DNA of 38,890 nt from a virus. Position 1 is the first letter of the stretch, and each line of letters opens with the position of its first letter. Location: positions 1-38,890 of the IMG/VR virus record IMGVR_UViG_3300042465_002416; one strand, given 5' to 3'. The translations under genes and the position numbers were made by a program. The notes under the pieces were generated by a model, which saw only the letters and a list, made by a program, of their open reading frames with translations, ran no database searches and had not been told where the DNA came from. This document shows positions 22,157 to 29,654 of this stretch, piece by piece.

Positions 22157-22731
22157 GCTTTGACGTTGACATAGACTTTGCAGACCGAGAGCAAATTCTT
22201 AAAGTAGTTAAACACACAGCCGCTATGCAACATGACGGCAACAAAGAACGTAAACACAATACAGGTGTTTACTTTCATCACGTGCCCACTAATCCATTTA
22301 CAGGACTATGCACATTAGATTATAAACAAGCAGAGGATGCTGCCTGGTTTAAGATTGACTTGCTTAATGTAGGCATCTACAGCAATTTTACCAGCAACGA
22401 ACAGATTGACGACTTATTAGACAAAGAACCAATGTGGGAATTATTAGAACACAAAGATGTTATACAACAACTGTTTCATATTCATAATCACAGCGACACA
22501 GTTATTAGAATGAAGCCAAAAAGTATTGAACAACTTGCCATGGTACTGGCAGTTATACGTCCCGGTAAGAAACATTTAATAGGACGTGGCTGGATTGAGA
22601 TAGAAAAAGAAGTATGGACTAAAACAGAAGATGTTTATAGTTTTAAGAAGAGTCATGCTATTGGGTATTCGGCTGCTATTGTATTACAGCTTAATCAATT
22701 AGCTTACAGTATTAATAGTGGCAAGACCTAA
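22153..22731 (+). CDS. Miniature C-family DNA polymerase-like protein (DnaE/PolC core remnant)
   Basis: 192 residues with a TTG start; TAGGAG lies 6 bases upstream and TTGA overlaps the previous stop, which fixes the start. The protein reads as a compressed DNA polymerase III alpha core: FDVDIDF (D4, D6, D8) corresponds to PDFDVDF holding two catalytic aspartates of E. coli DnaE (D401/D403); WFKIDLLNVG (D69) to VKFDFLGL with D555; MKPKSIEQLAMVLAVIRPGK to the PxxFEDLVALxALxRPGP block; and SFKKSHAIGYSAAIVLQL to the FNKSHAAAYALxSYQ block. PHP, tau-binding and OB domains are absent and all spacers are short. Whether it is a polymerase, an inactive homologue or a regulator is unknown. The 3' end overlaps the minus-strand desaturase by 33 bases. 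Confidence 0.65.
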   Translation: MSFDVDIDFADREQILKVVKHTAAMQHDGNKERKHNTGVYFHHVPTNPFTGLCTLDYKQAEDAAWFKIDLLNVGIYSNFTSNEQIDDLLDKEPMWELLEHKDVIQQLFHIHNHSDTVIRMKPKSIEQLAMVLAVIRPGKKHLIGRGWIEIEKEVWTKTEDVYSFKKSHAIGYSAAIVLQLNQLAYSINSGKT

Positions 22732-23409
22732 TAGGCTGAGAGTTTTAATATAAAACCATCCTATATCAAATTCAAACCAGCGTTTGCTTAACTTTGCACT
22801 AGCTGGAGTCATGTGATGGTTATTGTGTAATTCTTCGCCGCCGATCCATATAGCCCAAGGTATTAAATTAGTGCTACGATCTTTTGTGTTACCATTTCTA
22901 TATCCCCACCAGTGACCCAGGCCATTAATAACTCCTGCCGCCCAAAACGGTATCCACAACATCTGTACTGCCCATATCACAAGTCCCATCCAGCCGAATA
23001 ACAACAAATTAATGGTCAGCATTACAATCACGCCTGAGTAATTATAAGGAGTGTACAGTTTTCTTTCAATCCAGTCATCGGGTGTGCCTCTGCCAAAACT
23101 CACTACCATTTTTGCATTTTTGCCCGACAAATAATAATAGTAAACACCTCTGAATAGTATGTTCAAAATTCCATGTACATGTGGACTATGTGGGTCACCT
23201 TCTTTATCAGTTGTGCTGTGATGTTTTCTATGTATTGCTACCCATTGTCTAGTAATCATGCCAGTGGTTAACCACAGCCATAATCTAAAAAAATGATCAG
23301 CAACGGGATGAAATGTAACTGATTTATGTGCTTGGCTTCTGTGTAAAAAACAGGTCACAGAGACAATGGTGATGTGGGTTAGTATAAGAGTATATAGTAT
23401 TTCTAGCAT
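22699..23409 (-). CDS. Fatty-acid (acyl-CoA type) desaturase
   Basis: 236 residues on the minus strand. Membrane di-iron desaturase that introduces a double bond into acyl chains. All three histidine boxes are present: HRSQAH (23-28), HRKHH (60-64) and ELHNNHH (H195, H198, H199), plus NGLGH (H166). Hydrophobic segments surround them (about 3-22, 40-58, 126-165). It is shorter than most bacterial delta-9 desaturases (about 300 or more) but complete by motif content. It is second in a minus-strand pair, 14 bases after the 23424-23792 gene, and its end overlaps the polymerase-like gene convergently. As an auxiliary metabolic gene it may alter host membrane lipids during infection (inference). 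Confidence 0.9.
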   Translation of the reverse strand: MLEILYTLILTHITIVSVTCFLHRSQAHKSVTFHPVADHFFRLWLWLTTGMITRQWVAIHRKHHSTTDKEGDPHSPHVHGILNILFRGVYYYYLSGKNAKMVVSFGRGTPDDWIERKLYTPYNYSGVIVMLTINLLLFGWMGLVIWAVQMLWIPFWAAGVINGLGHWWGYRNGNTKDRSTNLIPWAIWIGGEELHNNHHMTPASAKLSKRWFEFDIGWFYIKTLSLLGLATINTVS

Positions 23410-23423
23410 TATATATACTTATC

Positions 23424-23792
23424 TTATAATTTTTGAACTAGTTGAATTTGTCTGCGTTTAATGCGTTTAGTGATAATGTTTTGTAGACTAACTGCTTCGC
23501 CATGTAGCAATTCAAAATCCTTGACATTATATGTTCGAAGACTATAGCTGAACCGTTTAAATTTAGGTCCTATAAACAAATTAATTGGTAGCTGTCTATT
23601 ACTCTGCCACCACCATTCTTCTCCGCACTCTAGGAATTCCTGGCGATCTTCCTTGCAGTTTAATACGTTTAACACATATATGCTGGCCAGAGTTTGAGTA
23701 TAGTTTTGTATTATACCTATGACTTCATCTTCCCCTGCCCTGCATAGGCTTAAGAAAGGGAAGTTTTCTAATATTTCTTTGTGATCTGACAT
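23424..23792 (-). CDS. Conserved-type phage protein of unknown function
   Basis: 122 residues on the minus strand from ATG 23792 (an in-frame TTG 6 bases earlier is less likely). Visible: GEDEVIGIIQNYTQ, then EFLECGEEWWWQSNRQLPINLFIG, and a basic end KRIKRRQIQLVQ. I recall proteins with this GEEWWW...NRxxPI pattern in T4-like phages of aquatic bacteria, function unknown. A late-type element GCTAAATA ends 6 bases before the ATG and no Shine-Dalgarno is present. Cotranscribed with the desaturase. Confidence 0.65.
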   Translation of the reverse strand: MSDHKEILENFPFLSLCRAGEDEVIGIIQNYTQTLASIYVLNVLNCKEDRQEFLECGEEWWWQSNRQLPINLFIGPKFKRFSYSLRTYNVKDFELLHGEAVSLQNIITKRIKRRQIQLVQKL

Positions 23793-23798
23793 TGTCAA

Positions 23799-23806
23799 TA
23801 TTTAGC
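23799..23806 (-). promoter_or_regulatory. Minus-strand late-type element GCTAAATA
   Basis: Read on the minus strand, GCTAAATA is followed by TTGACA and the ATG at 23792. It forms a back-to-back pair with the plus-strand element at 23831-23838. Confidence 0.4.
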
Positions 23807-23830
23807 AGCCATTTCAATTCAATTAATTTA

Positions 23831-23838
23831 AATAAATA
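23831..23838 (+). promoter_or_regulatory. Plus-strand late-type element AATAAATA
   Basis: AATAAATA ends 5 bases before the ATG at 23844, with no Shine-Dalgarno. A T4-like late start would fall on or next to the A of the ATG. Confidence 0.45.
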
Positions 23839-23843
23839 TAACT

Positions 23844-24659
23844 ATGAGCGATACATTCACATTACTAGATTATCCGCAACGAAGCGTATTAATATACTCT
23901 GATGGATACAGCAGGACAAAAAACATGCCATTTAGCACAACACGAAAAACGGTCTACAAAGGAGTAGACACGAAGCTGGGTTTTGATATAAAAAATCAAG
24001 ACCGCAAACCTGTTAACCTGCTAGGTAAAACTATCATGGTCAATGTCATGCAGGTCAGACGCGGCGAGTTAGTATTACAGCGCAGAGCACAGATCAAAGA
24101 ACCTCAAAATGGTTATTGCGAGTTTAGTATATTTGGCTATGATTTAACTGATCTGGAACCAGGAATATATCAACTCAGTGCTCAACTATACGAAGATGAT
24201 GGTATGGCTCGAAGCTTGTATTCTGATTTAAACAGAGCGGCTACCATGGAAATTGAATTAGTAGACGGCGCATATCCTAAATTCTTTAATAGTACATTGT
24301 TGCAATTTACACAAGATAACGACACGATGATTAGCCAGCCTGTAGCAAGTAACTTACAGAAAAACGACAGCAGTACACTACATACTCTTCAAATCGAAAC
24401 AACTAATTTTAAAGGTAGATTAACTGCTTTTGGTAGTTTAGAATACGGTAGTATGGGCAATTACAGTCCTATTAGATTTATCGACGGACAATATTGGCTA
24501 CCTCTTGATTCATCACCTACAAGCCCAACAATTGGAATAACAGGTACACATCAAACTCAGGGTTGGAACTGGCGCGGAAGTTTCCGTTGGATAAAAGTGG
24601 TATACACACCCGACACTGATAACACCGGAACAGTTGACAAAATACTTTATAGAAGTTAA
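23844..24659 (+). CDS. BppU-like virion protein (baseplate or fibre component)
   Basis: 271 residues. Residues 25-145 resemble the BppU N-terminal Ig-like domain: TKLGFDIKNQDRKPVNLLGK, a VLQRRAQIKEPQNGYCEFSI segment, then DLEPGIYQLSAQLYEDDG. The C-terminal half is beta-rich with WLPLDSSPTSPT and a Trp-rich WNWRGSFRWIKVVY end, as in small receptor-binding or baseplate proteins. It stands alone among replication genes and begins 5 bases after a late-type promoter element, consistent with a late structural protein. Exact virion location unknown. Confidence 0.6.
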   Translation: MSDTFTLLDYPQRSVLIYSDGYSRTKNMPFSTTRKTVYKGVDTKLGFDIKNQDRKPVNLLGKTIMVNVMQVRRGELVLQRRAQIKEPQNGYCEFSIFGYDLTDLEPGIYQLSAQLYEDDGMARSLYSDLNRAATMEIELVDGAYPKFFNSTLLQFTQDNDTMISQPVASNLQKNDSSTLHTLQIETTNFKGRLTAFGSLEYGSMGNYSPIRFIDGQYWLPLDSSPTSPTIGITGTHQTQGWNWRGSFRWIKVVYTPDTDNTGTVDKILYRS

Positions 24660-24671
24660 AATAGTAAGGTC

Positions 24672-25643
24672 ATGTCGGCCTTACAAACATTATTACAATC
24701 ACGCATAAATGGAAGACCTAGTCCCAAGGGCTGGCTGAGTTTCAACTGTCCGATGTGCGTGGTCAATGGGCAGAGTCGTCTAGATACAAAACGTCGCGGT
24801 GGCATGATGTTTAATCCAGACGGAGCAGTGAGCTATCATTGCTTTAACTGTCAATTTAAAACAAGTTGGACACAAGGCAGAACACTGAGCTTTAAGATGC
24901 GTAAACTTATGCGTCAGCTAGGATTCGATGAAGCAGAAGTACAGCGGTTAAACTTAGAACTACTAAGCCAAGCAGATGTAGAAATATTAGTACAACGTGA
25001 ACCAGAGCCAACCTGGACTCCTAGTTGGCCCGACTACGACTTGGGATTTGAAGTAAGACCTTTAGATACTCCTGAGAAGATAGAATATTTAAAACACAGA
25101 CAAGTATATGACTTGGCAATATGGTTGGAGACAGACACAGAATATGCCGGCTTAAACAAACGAGCTATACTACCGCTGACTTATGAAAATAGAATAGTCG
25201 GCTTTCAAAGTAGATACGTTGGAGAAATACCAGAGAAGTTTTCTAAGTATTATAAAAAAGCGCCAGCAGACTATGTGTTTGGTTTAGATAATCAGCGAGA
25301 CAATAGACAGTTTGTTATTGTCACAGAAGGTGAAATGGATGCATTGTTAACCAGCGGGTTAAGTATTGGCAGTAATAATTTAAGTGACCATCAAGCACAA
25401 CTGATTGAAGACTTAAATATAGAACCTATCGTGATTCCAGACGCAGACAAAGCAGGCAGGGACCTAGTAGAACGTGCCGCAGATTACGGCTGGAGTGTGA
25501 GTTTTCCCGAATGGGAAAACTGTAAAGACGTCAGTGACGCAGTAATGAAATATGGACGCTTGTTTGCTATTCACAGCATACTACAGGCCACAGAACACAG
25601 TCCAACAAAAATTAGATTAATGGGAAAGAGATATTGTCAATGA
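24672..25643 (+). CDS. gp61: DNA primase (gp61-like)
   Basis: 323 residues (T4 gp61 is 342). Makes RNA primers with the gp41 helicase. Zinc-binding domain with C26, C29, C57 and C60 (FNCPMC...YHCFNC). TOPRIM domain: VTEGEMDAL (E219) and IPDADKAGRD (D257/D259), as required for metal-dependent primer synthesis. The start has a TAAGG site and lies 12 bases after the BppU-like stop. Its stop overlaps the gp41 start (ATGA at 25640), giving a primase-helicase unit. Confidence 0.92.
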   Translation: MSALQTLLQSRINGRPSPKGWLSFNCPMCVVNGQSRLDTKRRGGMMFNPDGAVSYHCFNCQFKTSWTQGRTLSFKMRKLMRQLGFDEAEVQRLNLELLSQADVEILVQREPEPTWTPSWPDYDLGFEVRPLDTPEKIEYLKHRQVYDLAIWLETDTEYAGLNKRAILPLTYENRIVGFQSRYVGEIPEKFSKYYKKAPADYVFGLDNQRDNRQFVIVTEGEMDALLTSGLSIGSNNLSDHQAQLIEDLNIEPIVIPDADKAGRDLVERAADYGWSVSFPEWENCKDVSDAVMKYGRLFAIHSILQATEHSPTKIRLMGKRYCQ

Positions 25644-27130
25644 GTAATGAAGTAAAAGAATATAGTGCAGATCTACAAAAATTATTTTTAGAATTTCTAG
25701 TAAGCGACAAGGAACTACTAAGCCGTTGCCAAAACGTTTTAGAAAGTGCTTACTTTACTAGAAGTTTACAAGCAACCGCAGAGTTCATTAAAGACTATGC
25801 TGGCAAGTACAGTGACTGTCCCACAGTAGAACAGATTAAAGCAGTTACAGATACGGAACTTAGAATTATTCCAGGCGAAGCAAGCAGCCACAAGGAATGG
25901 TTCTTAACAGAGTTTGAACAGTTTGCCCGCCACAAAGCATTAGAAAAAGCAATTCTAGCCAGTGCAGATTTGTTAGACAAACAACGCTATGGCGAAGTAG
26001 AAAAGTTAATCAAAGATGCCAGTAGTATAGGTCTGCCAAAGAGTTTTGGCACAGACTACTTTGCTGATCCTAAAGGTCGACTAGAAGCATTGAGAAGAAA
26101 TAATGGTCAAATTAGTACAGGTTGGAAGACCATTGATTATAAATTATTTGGTGGATTTAACAGAGGCGAACTTAATATTTTTGCAGGCGGCAGTGGTGCG
26201 GGTAAGAGTTTATTCTTACAGAACTTAGCACTCAATTGGAGTTTACAAGGACTCAACGGCGTTTACTTTAGTCTAGAACTAAGTGAGGGATTAAGCAGTC
26301 AGCGTATGGATGCCATGCTTATGGGCATAGGTACTGCTGATATTTTTAAAGACTTAGATAACGTTGACTTGAAAATTAGGACAATGGGTAAGAAAGCAGG
26401 TAAGTTACAAATGGTACAACTCACTGCGGGCGTCACAGTGAATGATTTAAAATCATGGTTGAAAGAATTTCAGATTCAGCTTAATAAAAAAGTTGATTAT
26501 GTTATTGTTGATTATTTAGATTTGATGTCTCCGGTGTCTGTAAAGATATCAGCAGAGAACACGTTTATTAAAGACAAATACGTTTCGGAAGAACTTAGAG
26601 CAATGGCAGTACAAGACAAATACTTATTCTGTACAGCTAGTCAGTTGAATCGCGGAGCCGTGGAGAGTGTTGAATTTGACCACAGTCATATCAGTGGTGG
26701 ACTCAGTAAGATTCAAACAGCAGACAACGTGATTGGTATCTTTAACAGTATTACTATGCGTGAGCGTGGCAGAGTACAATTACAATTTATGAAGACACGT
26801 AGTTCGAGTGCAGTTGGTAGTAAGATTGAATTAGAATTTAATACAACTAGTTTACGTATTACTGACTTAGATGAAGATAGTCCAGAAGCACCAACTACAG
26901 CAGATGTGTTGCATGATAAACTTCGTCGACAGGCCCGGACAACAGAGTCCACTAGTACTTCCGCAGGATCTACTAAATGGGAAAAGCCAACTGGAACTCA
27001 TGCGTGGGATTATCAAGCCGGCGGAAAAGAATTAAAACCAGGAATTGAACCTACAAATTCAGAGCCATCCATTGCGATTAGGACAATGGACAGTAATAAT
27101 AGACTTAATAATCTTCTAAAGAAGAGTTGA
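25640..27130 (+). CDS. gp41: Replicative DNA helicase (gp41/DnaB-like)
   Basis: 496 residues from ATG 25640, overlapping the primase stop by 4 bases (a TTG two codons earlier is less likely). T4 gp41 is 475 residues. Hexameric 5'-3' helicase of the replisome. An N-terminal helical domain (1-135) precedes the RecA-like domain: FNRGELNIFAGGSGAGKS with Walker A 183-190, a VYFSLELSE strand with the catalytic Glu region, Walker B DYVIVDYLDLM, and TASQLNR plus the DNA-loop region HISGGLSKIQTADNVIG. The last 70 residues are low complexity. The stop is directly adjacent, with no gap, to the end of the convergent gene at 27131. Confidence 0.94.
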   Translation: MSNEVKEYSADLQKLFLEFLVSDKELLSRCQNVLESAYFTRSLQATAEFIKDYAGKYSDCPTVEQIKAVTDTELRIIPGEASSHKEWFLTEFEQFARHKALEKAILASADLLDKQRYGEVEKLIKDASSIGLPKSFGTDYFADPKGRLEALRRNNGQISTGWKTIDYKLFGGFNRGELNIFAGGSGAGKSLFLQNLALNWSLQGLNGVYFSLELSEGLSSQRMDAMLMGIGTADIFKDLDNVDLKIRTMGKKAGKLQMVQLTAGVTVNDLKSWLKEFQIQLNKKVDYVIVDYLDLMSPVSVKISAENTFIKDKYVSEELRAMAVQDKYLFCTASQLNRGAVESVEFDHSHISGGLSKIQTADNVIGIFNSITMRERGRVQLQFMKTRSSSAVGSKIELEFNTTSLRITDLDEDSPEAPTTADVLHDKLRRQARTTESTSTSAGSTKWEKPTGTHAWDYQAGGKELKPGIEPTNSEPSIAIRTMDSNNRLNNLLKKS

Positions 27131-27592
27131 TTATTTTAAACCACGAAGAGGTTCTTGTGGCTGTGCCGGTTCAGCAGTTGTAGGTGCACCAACTTCTGCG
27201 TTGGGTTCGCTGGCAGGTTGTTCTTGAGCAGCGGCTTCTGAGTCTCTATTCAAATCAGCTTTTAGTCTTTGGAACAGTGCATTATCTTCGGCAACATAAG
27301 CAAGTACAGTTTCCAATAAATCCATCAACGCACTCATTTGATTTAAGTTTGGTCGACGATTCATGTACATTGCACGAACCCCTGCTTTTAAATCGCTGTA
27401 ATGATCTTCACCGACTGCATCTTTAATAGAAGCCAAACGACTCATTGTGCGTGTAAAACTACTGTGATCAATTTCTTTGCCGCTGACATCCATACCCGGA
27501 TCGTGATGAACTTCTGGCGCTGCCTCTTCGATTGAACGAAGTTTGTTTAAAATCGTTCCCATATTAAAATTTGTACTCGACATCATAGTCAT
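27131..27592 (-). CDS. Minus-strand late protein of unknown function
   Basis: 153 residues on the minus strand; starts possible at 27592, 27586 or 27583 (MTMMSST). Two helical parts (MGTILNKLRSIEEAA, ALMDLLETVLAYVAEDNALFQRLKADL) end in a Pro/Ala/Glu-rich tail (PASEPNAEVGAPTTAEPAQPQE). A GATAAATA late-type octamer lies upstream on its own strand (27622-27615). Virion or scaffold-type protein by context. Stop-to-stop convergent with gp41 without any spacer. Confidence 0.65.
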   Translation of the reverse strand: MTMMSSTNFNMGTILNKLRSIEEAAPEVHHDPGMDVSGKEIDHSSFTRTMSRLASIKDAVGEDHYSDLKAGVRAMYMNRRPNLNQMSALMDLLETVLAYVAEDNALFQRLKADLNRDSEAAAQEQPASEPNAEVGAPTTAEPAQPQEPLRGLK

Positions 27593-27614
27593 AATAGTGC
27601 TCCACTGTTAAAGT

Positions 27615-27639
27615 TATTTATCAGTTTGTTAGATAAATA
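27615..27639. promoter_or_regulatory. Divergent back-to-back late promoters
   Basis: TATTTATC (27615-27622, reading GATAAATA on the minus strand) and GATAAATA (27632-27639, plus strand) are separated by 9 bases, forming an 8-bp inverted repeat. They point outward to the minus-strand gene ending at 27131 and to the plus-strand late cluster starting at 27662. Confidence 0.65.
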
Positions 27640-27661
27640 CTTTCAAGGATGGACTATAATA

Positions 27662-27922
27662 GTGCATAAACATACACGATCTTTACTTGAAGAAATTACC
27701 AATATTGTACCGCAGAGAGACAGAGAAAGTTTTGTGGAAAACAAAGCTGTGAATGTCATTGCAAGTACTCGGTATCTTGTTGAGTATATACAAGAAAATT
27801 TCAATCAAGAGCAAAGTGAAGATTTATTAAAACGTTTATTCAACAGCTTAAAAACTGGTGATGAAATGAAATTCCGCAGAGGAATTAAACAAATTAAAGA
27901 AGCAAATAATGGAAGAATTTGA
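27662..27922 (+). CDS. Small helical late protein
   Basis: 86 residues from GTG 27662 with an AAGGA site 12 bases upstream; an upstream in-frame TTG at 27626 precedes the late promoter and is unlikely. All-helical, charged (SLLEEITNIVPQRDRESFVEN, RYLVEYIQENFNQEQSEDLLKRLF). First gene of the plus-strand late cluster; overlaps the next gene by 14 bases. No family recognised. Confidence 0.6.
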   Translation: MHKHTRSLLEEITNIVPQRDRESFVENKAVNVIASTRYLVEYIQENFNQEQSEDLLKRLFNSLKTGDEMKFRRGIKQIKEANNGRI

Positions 27923-28679
27923 ACATTTATCAGGCTGGGATCTGCTAGTAGAAAGCAGACAGTATCGCTCAAACACAGCAGGTCTTAATCTGAGAAATGT
28001 CAGCGACTTTGCTTTTTTAGATTTGATTTCATTATTCATACTTCAAAATGAATACGAAACTGCACCAGTATCAAAGAACTATGCAGATAAAACCATAGGA
28101 TATAGAAACTTTTTACGTCCTAGACTTGCTGGCACAGACTTATATACCAGTTTGAATATACTGGCTAATCCAGACAGTGTTTTCAGTAAAAAGATACGTC
28201 AAAATCCAGAGGCAGATGCCTTACTTAGATCAAAGCTGAAGGTACATACTCCCACTGTGAAACGTTACTTGGATTTATTAGCAGATGGAAGTTTAAGAAA
28301 AGAAGATGCCGCAGTATTGTTATTGCGTTTAGAGAAACAATTAAACATAACAGATAGTAAGTTAAAAAGTATTCGCCGATTAGCACAAGACTGGCCTGCT
28401 ATCAATGACATGCAACGAGAATTAGTAGTTACACGTATGCTACAATATTATCGTAAGTTTGCAAAACGCAGTGAAATGGCAGTGTTCCTAGAAGACATGG
28501 GTAAAACTAAAGGCTATAAGTTAAATGCTCCCGTAGATGCAGAACTTGCTAATCTGGGCTACGGTGAAAAACCAGAACCTGGTAAAAAAGGATGGCTAGC
28601 AACATTAGCCCCTGCGGCAGGCTTAATAGCAGGATACAAGTTGGGCTATGCACTAACTGGTCCAAAAAACAAGCAGTAG
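27909..28679 (+). CDS. Late protein with C-terminal hydrophobic segment
   Basis: 256 residues. Mostly helical with a basic central part (LLRSKLKVHTPTVKRYLDLLAD, LLLRLEKQLNITDSKLKSIRRLAQDW). The C-terminus has a Gly/Ala-rich hydrophobic stretch at about 228-249 (GWLATLAPAAGLIAGYKLGY), a possible membrane-spanning segment. Overlaps the previous gene by 14 bases. Could be a virion-associated or membrane-active protein; no family recognised. Confidence 0.65.
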   Translation: MEEFEHLSGWDLLVESRQYRSNTAGLNLRNVSDFAFLDLISLFILQNEYETAPVSKNYADKTIGYRNFLRPRLAGTDLYTSLNILANPDSVFSKKIRQNPEADALLRSKLKVHTPTVKRYLDLLADGSLRKEDAAVLLLRLEKQLNITDSKLKSIRRLAQDWPAINDMQRELVVTRMLQYYRKFAKRSEMAVFLEDMGKTKGYKLNAPVDAELANLGYGEKPEPGKKGWLATLAPAAGLIAGYKLGYALTGPKNKQ

Positions 28680-28702
28680 ATAGTATAATATCTTAAAAAG
28701 AA

Positions 28703-28710
28703 GATAAATA
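28703..28710 (+). promoter_or_regulatory. Late-type promoter GATAAATA for the 79-aa gene
   Basis: GATAAATA lies 49 bases before the ATG at 28760. The leader contains a short GAAAAC-AAA-GTTTTC stem (about 28719-28733) and a TTAGGAGA ribosome site. Confidence 0.6.
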
Positions 28711-28759
28711 AACTTAAGAAAACAAAGTTTTCGAAGAAACAAATTAGGAGAATTTTATC

Positions 28760-28999
28760 ATGGCACAAAATGCAGCCCCATTTACAGCAATCGGACGTAC
28801 CGTATTCATCAAGTCTTTCGCTAAGACAAATGCTACTCAAGCAGAATTAAATGCTTTAGTACAAGCAGTTCAATTAACAAGTACAATCACAGCTATCGGC
28901 GATTTCACAGCCGGTACCAGCGATGTTGTTAACATGATCATCGAAGGTGCAGACGTTGGCGATCTAGCTGGTTTCACAGCTGGTAACGTAGCATTCTAA
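28760..28999 (+). CDS. Small, probably abundant virion protein
   Basis: 79 residues, Ala/Thr/Val-rich, no Cys or Trp. The pattern TAIGRTVFIKSFAKTNATQAELNALVQ followed by TITAIGDFTAGTSDVVNMIIEG looks like a compact alpha/beta unit. It is a complete single-gene unit: late-type promoter, strong TTAGGAGA site and an excellent terminator just downstream. That layout, with little else in the leader, suggests high expression, as for capsid decoration proteins; the function itself is inferred. Confidence 0.7.
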   Translation: MAQNAAPFTAIGRTVFIKSFAKTNATQAELNALVQAVQLTSTITAIGDFTAGTSDVVNMIIEGADVGDLAGFTAGNVAF

Positions 29000-29031
29000 T
29001 TTTTAGAGTGTAACTTTTTCGGGATGGGAAG

Positions 29032-29060
29032 CCGCTATACTTTTTGGTATAGCGGTTTTT
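29032..29060 (+). terminator. Strong Rho-independent terminator
   Basis: CCGCTATAC (29032-29040), loop TTTTTG, GTATAGCGG (29047-29055), then TTTTTCTTTT. A perfect 9-bp stem. Confidence 0.92.
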
Positions 29061-29088
29061 CTTTTGACTATAACTTCTGTATTATATG

Positions 29089-29096
29089 GTTAAATA
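29089..29096 (+). promoter_or_regulatory. Late-type element GTTAAATA
   Basis: GTTAAATA lies 18 bases before the ATG at 29115, followed by an ATAGGAGA ribosome site. It restarts transcription after the terminator at 29032. Confidence 0.45.
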
Positions 29097-29114
29097 CAGC
29101 ATAGGAGAATTAAT

Positions 29115-29561
29115 ATGAGAAACACAACAGGACGTACAGGTGAAGTAATAGGTGGCAACATTGAATATTTTACTTGTTACACATTAGTAGATATTACAGA
29201 TTCTGGCGTATATGATCCAACGGCAGGCAATAGTTATGAACAAGCACAGAACTTAAATGTATTATTACAAGCAATTAGTTTAGGTAGTCAACCAATTCTA
29301 TCAAGCGTAGAAAAGATTGTAGCTGCCGATCTAGCTGACTATGATTTTGGCAGTGATTTTACTGGAAACCAAAATGTATGGATTTTACGTTTTGCCAGCG
29401 AAAGAGTTGGTAGTATTACCACTATATCATTGGTTAGAGATATAGACGGTTTGCCTATCTATGATGATTTGGAAGAAACTGCGGTTTTTGATACAAATGT
29501 ATTTGAAACCAATGCCGCAGATCAAAAGAACATATACTTTTATCGCAACGATAATCTATAA
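29115..29561 (+). CDS. Unknown late protein
   Basis: 148 residues with a good AGGAGA site. Beta-rich, acidic: IGGNIEYFTCYTLVDITDSG, VWILRFASERVGSITTISLVRDIDGLPI, and an Asp/Glu/Asn-rich end. It lies directly after the 79-residue gene and its terminator, with its own late-type element. Probably a virion component; family not recognised. Confidence 0.65.
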   Translation: MRNTTGRTGEVIGGNIEYFTCYTLVDITDSGVYDPTAGNSYEQAQNLNVLLQAISLGSQPILSSVEKIVAADLADYDFGSDFTGNQNVWILRFASERVGSITTISLVRDIDGLPIYDDLEETAVFDTNVFETNAADQKNIYFYRNDNL

Positions 29562-29565
29562 TTAA

Positions 29566-29573
29566 GATAAATA
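29566..29573 (+). promoter_or_regulatory. Late-type promoter GATAAATA
   Basis: GATAAATA lies 5 bases after the stop of the 29115 gene and 81 bases before the start at 29655; AAGGAG serves as ribosome site. Confidence 0.5.
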
Positions 29574-29654
29574 CAGTACATAATTAGGCACCAGTCCATT
29601 GGCACAAACTTAGGCATTTGAGATAAGAATAAAAACACATTTTTAAGGAGTATT

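Noticed and set aside
29064-29090. TTGACT/TATATG sigma70 promoter before 29115
   Set aside because: Spacing between hexamers does not fit 16-18 bases; the GTTAAATA element is better placed.
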